DNA from: Commensalibacter papalotli
GTDB lineage: Bacteria > Pseudomonadota > Alphaproteobacteria > Acetobacterales > Acetobacteraceae
NCBI RefSeq assembly: GCF_947179115.1
Contig: NZ_CAMXCI010000004.1
Coordinates: forward strand, 143,382-207,381
Direction: 5' to 3'
DNA: 64,000 bases
Positions 1 to 9,704 of this stretch are shown here, piece after piece (positions within the stretch are counted from its first letter, which is position 1; every line of letters starts with the position of its first letter). The position numbers and the translations under genes are program-made. The notes below the pieces were generated by a model, which was not told where the DNA came from, made no database searches, and saw only the letters and a program-made list of their open reading frames with translations.

Positions 1-493
1 CTCGCCTTACCTGTACTCTTTGTGCGACAGATGGGGGAAAGAATACTGGGGCTGGATCAGATTTTTCCAATGCTTCGTAATCAATATTTTCTTCTTTTTG
101 CCAATCATCGTGAATGTCCTCAATCGTGCCTGGGATAGGTTTTATTTCCCCTTGAGCAACTTCTGAATAATCCGTGGCGGGAGAGCTCATCGCAGTTTCA
201 GAAAAAGGAGAATCTCGTAATGTATTTTGCAAAGAACCATCCCGATCAATAGCGTTTAAAATGGCCCCTTTAACATTTAAATTTCGAAGTTGTAATAACT
301 GATTTTTGGCTTCTTTTAAGTCAGGATCTTTAATAACCTCATCCACTTGGCTGTGAAATTCACTTGCCATTTTACGACATTTCTTGATCATATCAGAAAG
401 CCACTTTAATATTTTGGGAAAATCTTTTGGGCCAATAAAAACCATACTGACCACACCAATCAATAAGATCTCTGCCCAGGAAAAACCAAACAT
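1..493 (-). CDS. tatB: Sec-independent protein translocase subunit TatB (3' end outside window)
   Basis: The reading frame starts at the ATG at 493 and is open to the window edge (164 codons seen). It begins MFGFSWAEILLIGVVSMVFI, one short hydrophobic helix, followed by the GPKDFP hinge and a charged amphipathic helix, the standard TatA/B layout. The long polar, poorly conserved tail fits TatB rather than TatA. TatB with TatC recognises twin-arginine signal peptides in the inner membrane; a likely client (the Tat-signal flavoprotein at 35593) lies in this same window. It follows scpB on the same strand after about 100 bases, as in many alphaproteobacteria. No separate tatA is present in this gap. 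The C-terminus and any tatC lie outside the window. Confidence 0.9.
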   Translation of the reverse strand, partial: MFGFSWAEILLIGVVSMVFIGPKDFPKILKWLSDMIKKCRKMASEFHSQVDEVIKDPDLKEAKNQLLQLRNLNVKGAILNAIDRDGSLQNTLRDSPFSETAMSSPATDYSEVAQGEIKPIPGTIEDIHDDWQKEENIDYEALEKSDPAPVFFPPSVAQRVQVRR

Positions 494-593
494 CGTTTCT
501 TTCGACCCCTTAACCCATCCATTTCATCGTGATGAAATCTCTTACCCTTATTCTTCTATACGGTTTCTGATCAGAAAATCCAAAAGAATTCGA

Positions 594-1166
594 TCAATCT
601 TGTGAAGTTTGATAGGGAATATCTGCAAATAGCTCTTCTTTCTTCGGTAAGTCACTCAATTCATTTAATCCTAAATAGCTCAAAAACTCTTGTGTTGTGC
701 CCCACAAGGTTGGACGACCAGGCACTTGTTTGTGTCCACAGGGTTTAACCAAAGCACTTTCTAATAAACTATCCAAAATATTTTGACCCAAACTTACACC
801 ACGAATATGTTCTATGTCCGCACGCGTACATGGTTGATGATAAGCAATAATGGATAGAGTCTCCATTGCAGCTCTTGATAATCTCTTAGGTTTATTAATT
901 ACTTTTACCAAAAATGGCGCATATTCTTGGGCTGTACGAAACTGCCACCCTCCTGCTATCTGATATAACCGAAAACCTTTATTGGCATAATCTTGTTGTA
1001 AACGCCCCAACAATAGTCGCAGCTCAACCGAGAACTCTGTCATATCATCAGCAGAAATTCCATTTTTTTTCAAAAGCTCAATCATTATTTTCTCTGTTAC
1101 TGGTTCTGATTGAGAAAAAATAAAAGCTTCAAGAATTTCTTTATATTGCGTAGGGATTAGGCTCAT
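594..1166 (-). CDS. scpB: Segregation and condensation protein B
   Basis: 190 residues. It contains the ScpB winged-helix signature: the RLSRAAMETLSIIAYHQP stretch followed by the R-GV and GRP-LW-TT-EFL pattern (VPGRPTLWGTTQEFLSYLGL near residues 147-167). ScpB dimers bind ScpA, and the pair regulates the SMC ATPase in chromosome condensation and segregation. The start ATG at 1166 overlaps the stop of scpA by four bases (ATGA), indicating translational coupling. Length is normal for the family. The short acidic tail after residue 170 is not conserved. Confidence 0.95.
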   Translation of the reverse strand: MSLIPTQYKEILEAFIFSQSEPVTEKIMIELLKKNGISADDMTEFSVELRLLLGRLQQDYANKGFRLYQIAGGWQFRTAQEYAPFLVKVINKPKRLSRAAMETLSIIAYHQPCTRADIEHIRGVSLGQNILDSLLESALVKPCGHKQVPGRPTLWGTTQEFLSYLGLNELSDLPKKEELFADIPYQTSQD

Positions 1167-2002
1167 GATTCGTTTTCTTTTTCAATTATGGAATTTGTTT
1201 CATATTTCCTAAGTTGAATCCGACCAAATTGTTCCTGTTGATTCAATTGTATTTGTCCATCTTTTGCTAATTCTAACCCAGCCAATAACGTTCCACTCCA
1301 AGCAGCTTTAACTTGGCGAGAAACCATTTCTGGCGTCGTATCATTTTGTTGCAAAGATGTATAACTAGGCAAAAATGCATCCAATACATGCCAACCAGGC
1401 ACATGACTTTGCCCCAAAAGCCGTTTTAACCGAGATAATGCATCACGCACTGTCCAAAAGTTAAAAGATCGCAATCGCCACGCTTTCTTTTTTGACTTTC
1501 TACGCGCAACCCCTACATAAGCACCCATAAAACGCGAAATATCTAAAACAACGCCAGAAGTATCAATTTCAGTATGGTTTTCATAAAACCCACGAACAAA
1601 AACTTCACTGCCCAACAAAGGGCGCTCACTCATCCATTTAGCTGCCTGATTAATACGTTCAAGCTCTTCTAAACGTTCTTGCAAGATATCAACCGCTTGT
1701 TCTGTCTCCTCACCTTCGACAGGTTTTTCAGGAAGTAACAAACAAGATTTTAACCATGCCAACCAAGCCGCCATTACCAACCAATCTGCAGCCAATTCTA
1801 AACGAATTTTTCGTGCAGATTCAATAATTTCTAAATATTGCTCAACGAGTTGTAAAATAGAAATTTTCGCAAGATCGACTTTTTGTGTTCGCGCCAGTTG
1901 TAACAACAGATCCAAAGGCCCTTCAAAGCCATCTAGATGTACAACAAAGGATTCAGTTTCCTGAATCCTTTGTTCCAATTCGATATCAACCAATTCTGAC
2001 AT
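1163..2002 (-). CDS. scpA: Segregation and condensation protein A (kleisin)
   Basis: 279 residues. The N-terminal FEGPLDLLLQLARTQKVDL motif (about residues 25-43) is diagnostic of ScpA, followed by the EYLVMAAWLAWLKS-type helix and a C-terminal winged-helix region. ScpA is the kleisin that bridges SMC heads together with ScpB. It lies 15 bases after the SPOR gene and overlaps scpB, so the three are probably one transcript. In many alphaproteobacteria nagZ sits between the SPOR gene and scpA; here there is no room for it. Confidence 0.94.
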   Translation of the reverse strand: MSELVDIELEQRIQETESFVVHLDGFEGPLDLLLQLARTQKVDLAKISILQLVEQYLEIIESARKIRLELAADWLVMAAWLAWLKSCLLLPEKPVEGEETEQAVDILQERLEELERINQAAKWMSERPLLGSEVFVRGFYENHTEIDTSGVVLDISRFMGAYVGVARRKSKKKAWRLRSFNFWTVRDALSRLKRLLGQSHVPGWHVLDAFLPSYTSLQQNDTTPEMVSRQVKAAWSGTLLAGLELAKDGQIQLNQQEQFGRIQLRKYETNSIIEKENES

Positions 2003-2017
2003 CAGCTAATAAAATCA

Positions 2018-3034
2018 TTAATATGCAATAGTACAAGCAACACCTTTTGCTTTTAACTGAGCGCAAACGCTGCTGACTTGTGCTTTTGAAGTCAATCCTT
2101 TAACACGCAAACGATAAACAGCACTTCCATTTACTTCGGCTTTTTGAATAGAAGGAGAATATTTTCCCAAGATTTCAGGTGCTTTTTTCTTCAATGTTTG
2201 CCATTGTTGTTGTGCTGCATCATGAGATTTCAAAGATGCTAATTGCAAGCCAAATTTACCAGATGAAGCCTGATGAGCCTCGGCTTTTTTGGTTGTTTTT
2301 TTAGGCTCTACTTTCTTAGGTTCAGATTTTTTAGGCTCTGTTGCACGATGGGTTTGTTGATGTTTAGGATGCGCTGTATGCTTTGGAGTTTCCTCGGCCC
2401 CCTCATTACTTCCCCCTATATTAGATGAAGCTGATGGCACCGTTGTTGTATTATTGCTCGAATGCGTTTCAGATGGTGCTGTTGCGGTAGGTGGTGTAGG
2501 ACGATTATACTGATCTGCCAATGCTTGAGGATTTGCTTGTTCTGGCCCCGATGCTAACCCTGGTTGTCCATTTGGTGCGCCACCATTATTTAAAGCATTC
2601 TCACCAATTCCCATACCAATAGTTTCAACATTTCCTGTGCTAACTGGTTTTACCTTGGCGACCTCTGCAGGAGGTTCAAAAACAGGAACTCCTTTATTTG
2701 ATGAATTCAAGAACATCCACCCACCAATAAAGATCACCAATATTGCGCCAACGCCCCCAGCAGCATAAGCTAAACGGCGTGTTGCATTCCCATCGCTACT
2801 TCCACCACCAAAAGCATTCATAAATCCAAAACGTAATGGTTTTCTGCGATCATAATCTTGATCACCGTAGTCTTCTTCATCCTCATCATCATGATATCGG
2901 GACGTCATACGTTCACGATCATTATAAACACGTTGATCAGGATGAGGAGAGCGATTATTTCCCCCATCATCCAAAGAATCTTCATCAAAAAAAGATTTTC
3001 TTTTTGAAGGGTCTGGTGAATTTGGATCTATCAT
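2018..3034 (-). CDS. SPOR-domain inner-membrane protein
   Basis: 338 residues. A highly charged cytoplasmic N-terminus (about 1-85) is followed by one transmembrane segment (about 88-109), a long Pro/Thr/Ser/Lys-rich linker with repeated EPKK units (about 225-250), and a C-terminal SPOR domain (about 258-338, starting GKFGLQLASLKSHDAAQQQW). SPOR domains bind denuded septal peptidoglycan, so the protein probably works at the division site from the periplasm. The ATG at 3034 overlaps the argS stop (ATGA). Position between argS and scpA is the usual alphaproteobacterial one. The linker is variable and carries no function I can assign. Confidence 0.88.
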   Translation of the reverse strand: MIDPNSPDPSKRKSFFDEDSLDDGGNNRSPHPDQRVYNDRERMTSRYHDDEDEEDYGDQDYDRRKPLRFGFMNAFGGGSSDGNATRRLAYAAGGVGAILVIFIGGWMFLNSSNKGVPVFEPPAEVAKVKPVSTGNVETIGMGIGENALNNGGAPNGQPGLASGPEQANPQALADQYNRPTPPTATAPSETHSSNNTTTVPSASSNIGGSNEGAEETPKHTAHPKHQQTHRATEPKKSEPKKVEPKKTTKKAEAHQASSGKFGLQLASLKSHDAAQQQWQTLKKKAPEILGKYSPSIQKAEVNGSAVYRLRVKGLTSKAQVSSVCAQLKAKGVACTIAY

Positions 3035-4833
3035 CTCATTTCCTCTACTGGTTCAACACCTAAAATCATCATTGCAGAACGAATAACACAAGCTGTAGCT
3101 TCTACCAACGCCAATCTTGCTTTTGTTCCTGACAAGTCATCTTCTTGAATAAATCGTAATGTAGCATCATCTCGCCCTGCATTCCACAGCGCATGAAAAT
3201 CTGCTGCTACTTCCATTAAATAATAAGCTATACGGTGTGGCTCTCTAACCAAAGCTGCACTTTCAACAATTCTGGACCACTGAGCCAACCGACGCATTAA
3301 TGATAGCTCTGCACTACTTTGTAAGTTCGTTAAAGCTTGCTGAGCCAACATAGCGGGCTTAACCGCATCTGCCCCAAGAGTTTCAACCGCTGAGCGCAAT
3401 ACAGAACGACAACGAGCATGCGCATATTGCACATAAAATACAGGATTATCCCGTGTTTGTGCAATCACTTGTTCAAGGTCAAAATTCATTTGTGCATCAG
3501 ACTTACGGGTAAGCATTGTAAATCGCACAGCATCTTTGCCTACTTCATCAATCAAATCACGCAGCGTAATAAAAGTTCCAGCACGTTTTGACATCTTAAC
3601 GACTTCGCCATTACGTACTACACGTACAATTTGACAAAGCACCACTTCAAAATCAACAGGATTTTGATCGGTTAACGCTTTAATCGCCGCACGCATTCGG
3701 GGTACATAGCCCCCATGATCTGCTCCCCAAATGTCGATTAAGATCTTGGCACCGCGTTCAATTTTATCGTAATGATAGCCAATATCATTGGCAAAATAAG
3801 TTGCTGTTCCATCGGACTTACGTAAAGGACGATCAACATCATCCCCATATTCTGTTGATTTAAATAAAGTTTGTGGGCGCTGTTCCCAGTCTTCAATGAC
3901 TTTACCTTTGGGGGGTTCCAGAACACCCGTATAAAGCAAGCCTTTATCTGTTAAAATCTTTAATGCTTGATCTGCTTTACCTGAACTTAAAATAGAGCGC
4001 TCTGATACGAACACTTCCTGATGTACACCTAACGCGTCCAAATCTTGACGAATACTGCTCATCATTTGTTCAAGCACACATTCTTTCACAATATCAAACC
4101 AGGTGGGTAAAGGTTGTGCATCTGTACCTTGTAATAAAGCATCACCATGTTTTTTAACTAAAACCCGCCCTACTTCAACCAAATAGTCGCCTTGATATTG
4201 CAACCCTGATGCCATATAGGTTTTGAATTTTTCTTCGAATGCCTCGGCTGATAAATCCTGACCCAAAGCTTGTAAATAACGCCAATAAGCAGCCCAAGTT
4301 AGCGCCACCACTTGAGTGCCTGCATCATTAATGTAATATTCTTTGGTAACGTCGAACCCTGCTTTTGCCATTAAATTAGCCAAAACATCACCGACCACAG
4401 CTCCCCTGCAATGCCCAACATGCATTGGTCCTGTAGGATTGGCAGAAACATATTCAATATTTACCATTGTTCCTTGGCCAATTTGGCTAGCACCAAAAGA
4501 TTCGCCAGTCTGTAATATCGTCGAAACTAAATTTTGAAAAACAGAAGCCGTAATCTTTAAATTAACAAACCCAGGACCCGCAGGCTCGGCATATTCTATT
4601 CCATCGACTTGTTTTAAATAATCCGCCAACTCCTGAGCAAGTTCCTGAGGGCGACGTTTAACCGCTTTGGCAATAATCAAAGCCGCGTTGGTCGCCATAT
4701 CTCCATGAGCAGGATCTTTGGTCGGGGTCAGCTCAACACGTTCCAATAACGCTTCGGGTAAATCAGGCACGCTCTGCCGCAAGGCCTGTAATACATATTG
4801 GCGGAAGAAAACGTACAGATTATGGTCAATCAT
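3031..4833 (-). CDS. argS: Arginyl-tRNA synthetase
   Basis: 600 residues, normal length. It charges tRNA-Arg with arginine. The class I HIGH-type motif is visible as ANPTGPMHVGHCRGAVVGD (about residues 130-148), the KMSK-type loop as VKMSKRAGTFITLRD (about 408-422), and the ArgRS N-terminal additional domain at residues 1-105. The C-terminal all-helical DALR domain ends in a standard MILGVEPVEEMR tail. The start ATG at 4833 gives the expected N-terminus. First gene of an argS-SPOR-scpA-scpB-tatB run, all coupled or closely spaced. Confidence 0.97.
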   Translation of the reverse strand: MIDHNLYVFFRQYVLQALRQSVPDLPEALLERVELTPTKDPAHGDMATNAALIIAKAVKRRPQELAQELADYLKQVDGIEYAEPAGPGFVNLKITASVFQNLVSTILQTGESFGASQIGQGTMVNIEYVSANPTGPMHVGHCRGAVVGDVLANLMAKAGFDVTKEYYINDAGTQVVALTWAAYWRYLQALGQDLSAEAFEEKFKTYMASGLQYQGDYLVEVGRVLVKKHGDALLQGTDAQPLPTWFDIVKECVLEQMMSSIRQDLDALGVHQEVFVSERSILSSGKADQALKILTDKGLLYTGVLEPPKGKVIEDWEQRPQTLFKSTEYGDDVDRPLRKSDGTATYFANDIGYHYDKIERGAKILIDIWGADHGGYVPRMRAAIKALTDQNPVDFEVVLCQIVRVVRNGEVVKMSKRAGTFITLRDLIDEVGKDAVRFTMLTRKSDAQMNFDLEQVIAQTRDNPVFYVQYAHARCRSVLRSAVETLGADAVKPAMLAQQALTNLQSSAELSLMRRLAQWSRIVESAALVREPHRIAYYLMEVAADFHALWNAGRDDATLRFIQEDDLSGTKARLALVEATACVIRSAMMILGVEPVEEMR

Positions 4834-4933
4834 ATAAAAACTATCTTTCTCACAAGCAAGGAAACTTTCTTATCTATTTACCGAACCCTCGGCAAAAAAG
4901 CCATTCTAACTTTTAATTTATCGCAGAAAAATT

Positions 4934-6118
4934 TTAAGCCAATATCGCAAGATCTGTCAGGCGTTGATATTCCTCCATAGCGTAACGATCTGTCATTCCT
5001 GCAATATAGTCAACAACAACACGCAATGCACCTGATTTTTGCTTTCTTTCCTGAGCTTTTTCTAATCGTCTTTGCCATTCTGTTGGCAATAAATCCATAT
5101 TTTCAGATAATATTGTAAAAAGTTCGTAAACTAACTTTTGTCCCTTTCGACTCATTCGATTGACGCGCCAATGATAATAGAGGTTTTTGTACAAAAATTG
5201 ACGAATCTGTTGATTGGCTTGTCCTACCTCTGGACTGAATTGTACCACTCCCATTTGTGCATAGCGAATATCATCTGAATTTTTAGGATTAAGCTCTTTT
5301 AAATTTAATAATGTTTGTTTTTTTAAATCACTAACCAATAAGTCAATCACCCTCCTAATCATTTCATGACGCAACCGATTATCACGATGCTCTATTACCG
5401 TAATGTCTTGCATCACTTTTTGAGCCTTGTACAAGGCCTCACCAACTATGGGTAGATCTTTTAACTCATTAAATTGTAATAACCCTGCCCGCAAACCATC
5501 ATCCAGATCATGACTATGATAGGCTATATCATCCGATATAGACGCAATTTGTGCTTCAATAGAGGCATAGCTGGTTATCTCCAAAGGATAATATTGATCA
5601 TAAGCTTTTAAATAAGGATCAGGATTTAACACTGGGCCATTATGCTTTGCCAAACCTTCAAGGCTCTCCCATGTTAAATTAAGACCATCGAAAGCTACAT
5701 AACGTTGTTCTAAACGTGTTACTTGACGCAACGATTGGTCGTTATGACTGAACCCATTATAGTCTTTCATACCTTCTTGTAAGGCATACTCGCCAGCATG
5801 ACCAAAAGGCGGATGCCCCAAATCATGGGCCAGTGCCAAACATTCTGTTAAATCTTCATTTAATCGTAATGCTCTGGCAATTGAGCGTGCAATTTGTGCA
5901 ACTTCCAAAGAGTGGGTTAAGCGTGTACGAAAAAAATCACCTTCATGATTTACAAAAACTTGCGTTTTATATTGCAACACACGAAATGCCGTTGAGTGAA
6001 TAACGCGATCACGATCCCTTTGCCAAGGCGTACGCCCTGATGAAGATTCTGCCTCTGGATATAATCGTCCTCTGGCGGTTGCTTCTTGCACCGCATAAAC
6101 AGCCAAATCCATGTTCAT
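4934..6118 (-). CDS. dgt: Deoxyguanosinetriphosphate triphosphohydrolase-like HD protein
   Basis: 394 residues. HD-superfamily dNTPase that removes triphosphate from dNTPs and helps control nucleotide pools. Metal ligands are visible: the histidine in RLTHSLEVAQIARSIARAL, the HD pair in ALAHDLGHPPFGHAGE and the later aspartate in SISDDIAYHSHDLDDGL. The N-terminal SSGRTPWQRDRDRVIHSTAF segment is typical of the Dgt family. Length near 390 matches the alphaproteobacterial type 2 subgroup rather than the 505-residue E. coli enzyme. It may start at the ATG at 6118 or at the ATG two codons later. It lies 100 bases upstream of argS on the same strand, a common pairing in this class. Confidence 0.93.
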   Translation of the reverse strand: MNMDLAVYAVQEATARGRLYPEAESSSGRTPWQRDRDRVIHSTAFRVLQYKTQVFVNHEGDFFRTRLTHSLEVAQIARSIARALRLNEDLTECLALAHDLGHPPFGHAGEYALQEGMKDYNGFSHNDQSLRQVTRLEQRYVAFDGLNLTWESLEGLAKHNGPVLNPDPYLKAYDQYYPLEITSYASIEAQIASISDDIAYHSHDLDDGLRAGLLQFNELKDLPIVGEALYKAQKVMQDITVIEHRDNRLRHEMIRRVIDLLVSDLKKQTLLNLKELNPKNSDDIRYAQMGVVQFSPEVGQANQQIRQFLYKNLYYHWRVNRMSRKGQKLVYELFTILSENMDLLPTEWQRRLEKAQERKQKSGALRVVVDYIAGMTDRYAMEEYQRLTDLAILA

Positions 6119-6254
6119 TACGCTTTCAGTTTTTTACATTATCAAGAAAAAATCATGATGTCATATAATAATCATGATATAATTCTTTGACATAGTAAAA
6201 TTCTTTGTGCCTATTATTCAATTAAGAAACACTTTTATTTTAAGGTTCGTTTTA

Positions 6255-7022
6255 ATGAAACTTGTTAGCTGGAATATCAACTCTATTCGGCAACGCCATG
6301 AACATGTTCAAGCATTTTTAACCAAAGAACAACCAGACTGGTTATTTTTACAAGAAATTAAATGCCAAAATGAACAATTTCCAAAAGAAACCTTTGAAGA
6401 AATGGGCTATCAAGTTATCGTACATGGACAAAAAGCCTATAATGGGGTCGCAATTTTAAGCCGACATCCTTATCAACTGAACCATGTTGTCTTGCCAGAT
6501 CTGAATGAAGAAGAACCTCAAGCACGTTATCTTGAGATTGAAAGCCAAGGTGTTATCTTATGCAATTTATACCTGCCTAATGGAAATTCTGGTGGAGAAG
6601 AAGGATTTCAAAGAAAATTACACTTTATCAATGCGTTAATTAAACGTGCAGAGACCCTGTTAATAAACAAGCAAGATTGTATCTTTGCTGGGGATTTCAA
6701 CATTTGCCCAACCGATCAAGATTTTGCACCCAAGACCTTATCCGAAAATGATGCCTTGATCCGCACCGAAAGTCGTAATGGCTTTTATCGTTTATTGTGG
6801 CTTGGACTTACCGATGCGTTACGTGCTTTATATCCCACAGAAACGCTTTATACTTTTTGGGATTACACCAGAGGAGCCTGGCAAAGAAATGCTGGCTTAC
6901 GCATTGATCACGCATTGCTTTCGCCAAAAATGGCAGAGCAACTCAAAAGCTTTACAATTGAGAAATCAGAACGCGATAAAGAACAACCCTCTGATCATGT
7001 GCCTATTATTATCGAGTTCTAA
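6255..7022 (+). CDS. xth: Exodeoxyribonuclease III (AP endonuclease)
   Basis: 255 residues from the ATG at 6255. An upstream in-frame extension exists, but AAGG sits 9 to 12 bases before this ATG and MKLVSWNINSIRQR is the normal family N-terminus. Base-excision repair enzyme cutting abasic sites. Motifs seen: LFLQEIKC (metal-binding Glu), NLYLPNG, FAGDFNICPT (the Asp-Asn pair), LRIDHAL and the terminal SDHVPI with catalytic Asp-His. Length and motif order fit ExoIII/XthA. Ends in a strong terminator shared with the convergent gene. Confidence 0.95.
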   Translation: MKLVSWNINSIRQRHEHVQAFLTKEQPDWLFLQEIKCQNEQFPKETFEEMGYQVIVHGQKAYNGVAILSRHPYQLNHVVLPDLNEEEPQARYLEIESQGVILCNLYLPNGNSGGEEGFQRKLHFINALIKRAETLLINKQDCIFAGDFNICPTDQDFAPKTLSENDALIRTESRNGFYRLLWLGLTDALRALYPTETLYTFWDYTRGAWQRNAGLRIDHALLSPKMAEQLKSFTIEKSERDKEQPSDHVPIIIEF

Positions 7023-7030
7023 TAAAAAAA

Positions 7031-7055
7031 AGCGCTGTATCTACAGCGCCTTTTA
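7031..7055. terminator. Rho-independent terminator between xth and the convergent glycosyltransferase
   Basis: An 8-bp GC-rich stem, GCGCTGTA / TACAGCGC (7032-7039 and 7042-7049), with a 2-base loop. A run of A lies to its left and CTTTT to its right, so it could end transcription in both directions. It lies 9 bases after the xth stop and just before the stop of the minus-strand gene. Confidence 0.85.
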
Positions 7056-7059
7056 CTAA

Positions 7060-8205
7060 TTAAGATGCCTGCCAGTGTGGCGTTGAATCTTTATAAGGCG
7101 TTTCAAAATCTGCAATGACGCTCCAAAACTTACGATCATTCAACAAAACAACAGATGGTTTTTTTGTTTCACCACGTAAAGAACGATAAAAAGTCCTATT
7201 TAAAGCGCGTCCAAAAATACCAGGGCCCGTTTTGTAAGCAATAAATAAACCTGTATGCAAATAACTATTACGATAAAGACTTAACATACAATCATTTAAT
7301 ATAGGACTATTTGGAACAGAACCGAAGAAATCATTATGAACTACATTATTATGAGTCAATAAAAACACATGCTCGTAACTAGAAGGAATAATAGAGCAGA
7401 ATTTATCAATAGATTGAATCTTAATATCAGCATCAAGCCACCATCCACCATAATAATTAATGACATGGACGCGTAAAAAATCAGCAGCCTCTGCAGGATG
7501 ACGCGCAGAAAGGAAGATTTGTCTAGCTTCTACACCATAGTTTTGATAAAGCCACTCTATTGCTTCTGCTTTGTCAAAAATTTTCAAATTAAAATGTGTT
7601 AATCCTTTATGATACTCGAAATTTTGAAGAATTTCAGCAGGTGGGTTTTGATCCCAATACATAAATAAATTATTGGGAATAACATTAAAGTCAGCTGCTC
7701 CAAAAGTCCTATCCTTGATACAAATCTCTGGATTAGGGTTAAACAAATCCATCATAATGGTTAAATAAATTGTATCTGCTTCTTCACCTGTATGGAACTC
7801 TTCAAAGCAATTTCCCATTAACCGAATTGCAGATAACGCATCGCCATTTTCTTTATATCGTTTCCATCCTTCTACAAAATTATATAAAGGAATACAAAGA
7901 CCTTTCAGCTGGTTCATCTCATCTTCTTTGATAGGAAAATTTCCTTTCAACAGAGCAACAAGTCGAGCCATTAGTAAAAAGTGAGCCAAAGGAAACTGAC
8001 CTGCACTTTTAGAATGCATATTAAAAGCAACTTTATAAAAAAAAGCTGCCTCAGCATAAAATTGATTAGTTCCTAGAATATTGGCTATATTAAAAGCATG
8101 TATTAATTCTGTAATACCGTGCTGTTGATAAAAATCTAATGCTTGAGAGCATATAGACAACATATCAGTATAATCAACATCTGGGTTAAGCTGGTTTTCT
8201 TCCAT
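7060..8205 (-). CDS. DXD glycosyltransferase with helical N-terminal region (paralogue A)
   Basis: 381 residues from the ATG at 8205, preceded by AGGTGAG. The C-terminal half carries the sugar-binding DXD signature of the PF04488 type: RHPAEAADFLRVHVI followed by GGWWLDADIKI (Asp-Ala-Asp near residue 260). That fold transfers sugars from nucleotide donors. The N-terminal 150 residues are helical and TPR-like (AFNIANILGTNQFYAEAAFF). No signal peptide or membrane span, so probably cytoplasmic. It is a tandem paralogue of the next gene (shared FHTGEE-DTIYL, TGPG-F-RA-NRT and HNDFFG blocks). Acceptor and donor are unknown; a surface polysaccharide or protein glycan is possible. Confidence 0.75.
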   Translation of the reverse strand: MEENQLNPDVDYTDMLSICSQALDFYQQHGITELIHAFNIANILGTNQFYAEAAFFYKVAFNMHSKSAGQFPLAHFLLMARLVALLKGNFPIKEDEMNQLKGLCIPLYNFVEGWKRYKENGDALSAIRLMGNCFEEFHTGEEADTIYLTIMMDLFNPNPEICIKDRTFGAADFNVIPNNLFMYWDQNPPAEILQNFEYHKGLTHFNLKIFDKAEAIEWLYQNYGVEARQIFLSARHPAEAADFLRVHVINYYGGWWLDADIKIQSIDKFCSIIPSSYEHVFLLTHNNVVHNDFFGSVPNSPILNDCMLSLYRNSYLHTGLFIAYKTGPGIFGRALNRTFYRSLRGETKKPSVVLLNDRKFWSVIADFETPYKDSTPHWQAS

Positions 8206-8306
8206 CACTTCTCACCTAAAATCAGAAAAGAACAAGTCCATACACTATTTAAATTGTTCAATAAAATATAGCAATCTAATATAAAAATATATTTGATAGT
8301 AATCTT

Positions 8307-9422
8307 TTATACAGCACTCCAAGTACCACCTTGCTTATATCCTACGGGGTATTGTTCTGTTACCTTATCAAACATTTTTTTATCCATTAATTTTAAAGAA
8401 GGGAAATCTTTACTGGCACCTTCCAAACAACGAAAATATGTACGGTTAACCGCACGCATAAACACACCAGGGCCTGTTTTGTAGGAGATGAAAAGCCCTC
8501 CATATTCATAACAGTTACGATAAATTGACAACAAACAATCTTTTAAAATCATATTATTAGCTGTTGCACCAAAAAAGTCGTTATGAATAAAATAACCATC
8601 AGTTAGCAACAATACATTATCGTAATTTCTAGGAATATATTTCTCTAAAATATCTTCTGAAACGATTTTAAGATCCGCATCAACCCAAAAACCCCCACAT
8701 AAATCAATAATATGCACTCGCAAAATATCAGCAGCCTCTGCAGGATGACGTGCATTTAAGAAAATAGTACGCGCTTCTTTTCCATAATATTTGTATAACC
8801 ACTCCACAGCTTTTTCTTTATCAAATACTTCAACAAAGTATTTTTGAAAATTTCTCTGGTGATATTCAATATTTTCTCGCACATCACCCGGCATATTTTG
8901 ATCCCAGTAGAAAAATATTTTTCTAGGGATTTCTACTTTACGTACTCTACTAGGGAAATTACCTTGTATTAATCCATCATAAATCAAGTTTAAATAAATT
9001 GTATCAATTTCTTCACCCGTATGAAAATCCTCATACGTACAACCAATCTTTTTCAATGCCTCTACGACATGAAAATTACCTAATCGATATTGTTTTACAG
9101 TAGTAATATATTCAAATAACGGTTCAGAGAGCTCTTTTAAATAGTTTAAATCTTCATCAGAAGGCTCTATATCCGCTTTTATTAAACATAATAATTTCAC
9201 TTGTAGTAAAATTTCTACTCTTGGATGTCCTTGCGGATCTAGATTACGATATTGAATTGCCTCTTGATAAAATGCTGCTGCTTCTTTAAAAAAACTATGC
9301 ATATGAAGATGATTTGCAATATTAAAAGCTGTCATTACATCATGACAGCCATGTTGATTAAATAATCCATTTGCGACAGGGCAATCTTTGACTAAGTTCC
9401 GCAAATCATCGTTATCTACCAT
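8307..9422 (-). CDS. DXD glycosyltransferase with helical N-terminal region (paralogue B)
   Basis: 371 residues from the ATG at 9422; AAGG lies about 10 bases upstream, while the longer frame would need a TTG. Same architecture as the neighbour at 7060: helical N-terminus, the RHPAEAADILRVHII block and GGFWVDADLKI with Asp-Ala-Asp near residue 250. The two appear roughly half identical along their whole length, so they arose by duplication and then diverged. About 100 bases separate them and they may be co-transcribed. Donor and acceptor specificities are not readable from sequence. No membrane segment. Confidence 0.75.
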   Translation of the reverse strand: MVDNDDLRNLVKDCPVANGLFNQHGCHDVMTAFNIANHLHMHSFFKEAAAFYQEAIQYRNLDPQGHPRVEILLQVKLLCLIKADIEPSDEDLNYLKELSEPLFEYITTVKQYRLGNFHVVEALKKIGCTYEDFHTGEEIDTIYLNLIYDGLIQGNFPSRVRKVEIPRKIFFYWDQNMPGDVRENIEYHQRNFQKYFVEVFDKEKAVEWLYKYYGKEARTIFLNARHPAEAADILRVHIIDLCGGFWVDADLKIVSEDILEKYIPRNYDNVLLLTDGYFIHNDFFGATANNMILKDCLLSIYRNCYEYGGLFISYKTGPGVFMRAVNRTYFRCLEGASKDFPSLKLMDKKMFDKVTEQYPVGYKQGGTWSAV

Positions 9423-9704
9423 CAAATCCAACCTTAATCCAATAATTTAATATTTTAATTTTTTTTATAGTCTTATATTTCTAATTTTTAACAAATAAAA
9501 ACAATCAACTATCAATTGAGAAAATTTATAAAACAAAACACATATAATAATCAAAGCTTTTTTGAAGTTATTTAGAATTAAGAATAAATTTAATACAGTC
9601 TTATCATAGTATAATCAGTTAAAGAACCTAGTAATAAAGAAAACCACTTTGCTTTCTTGTTATCTTTTCGTATTATACAGTGTTTTGACGAAATAAGGTA
9701 TAAA

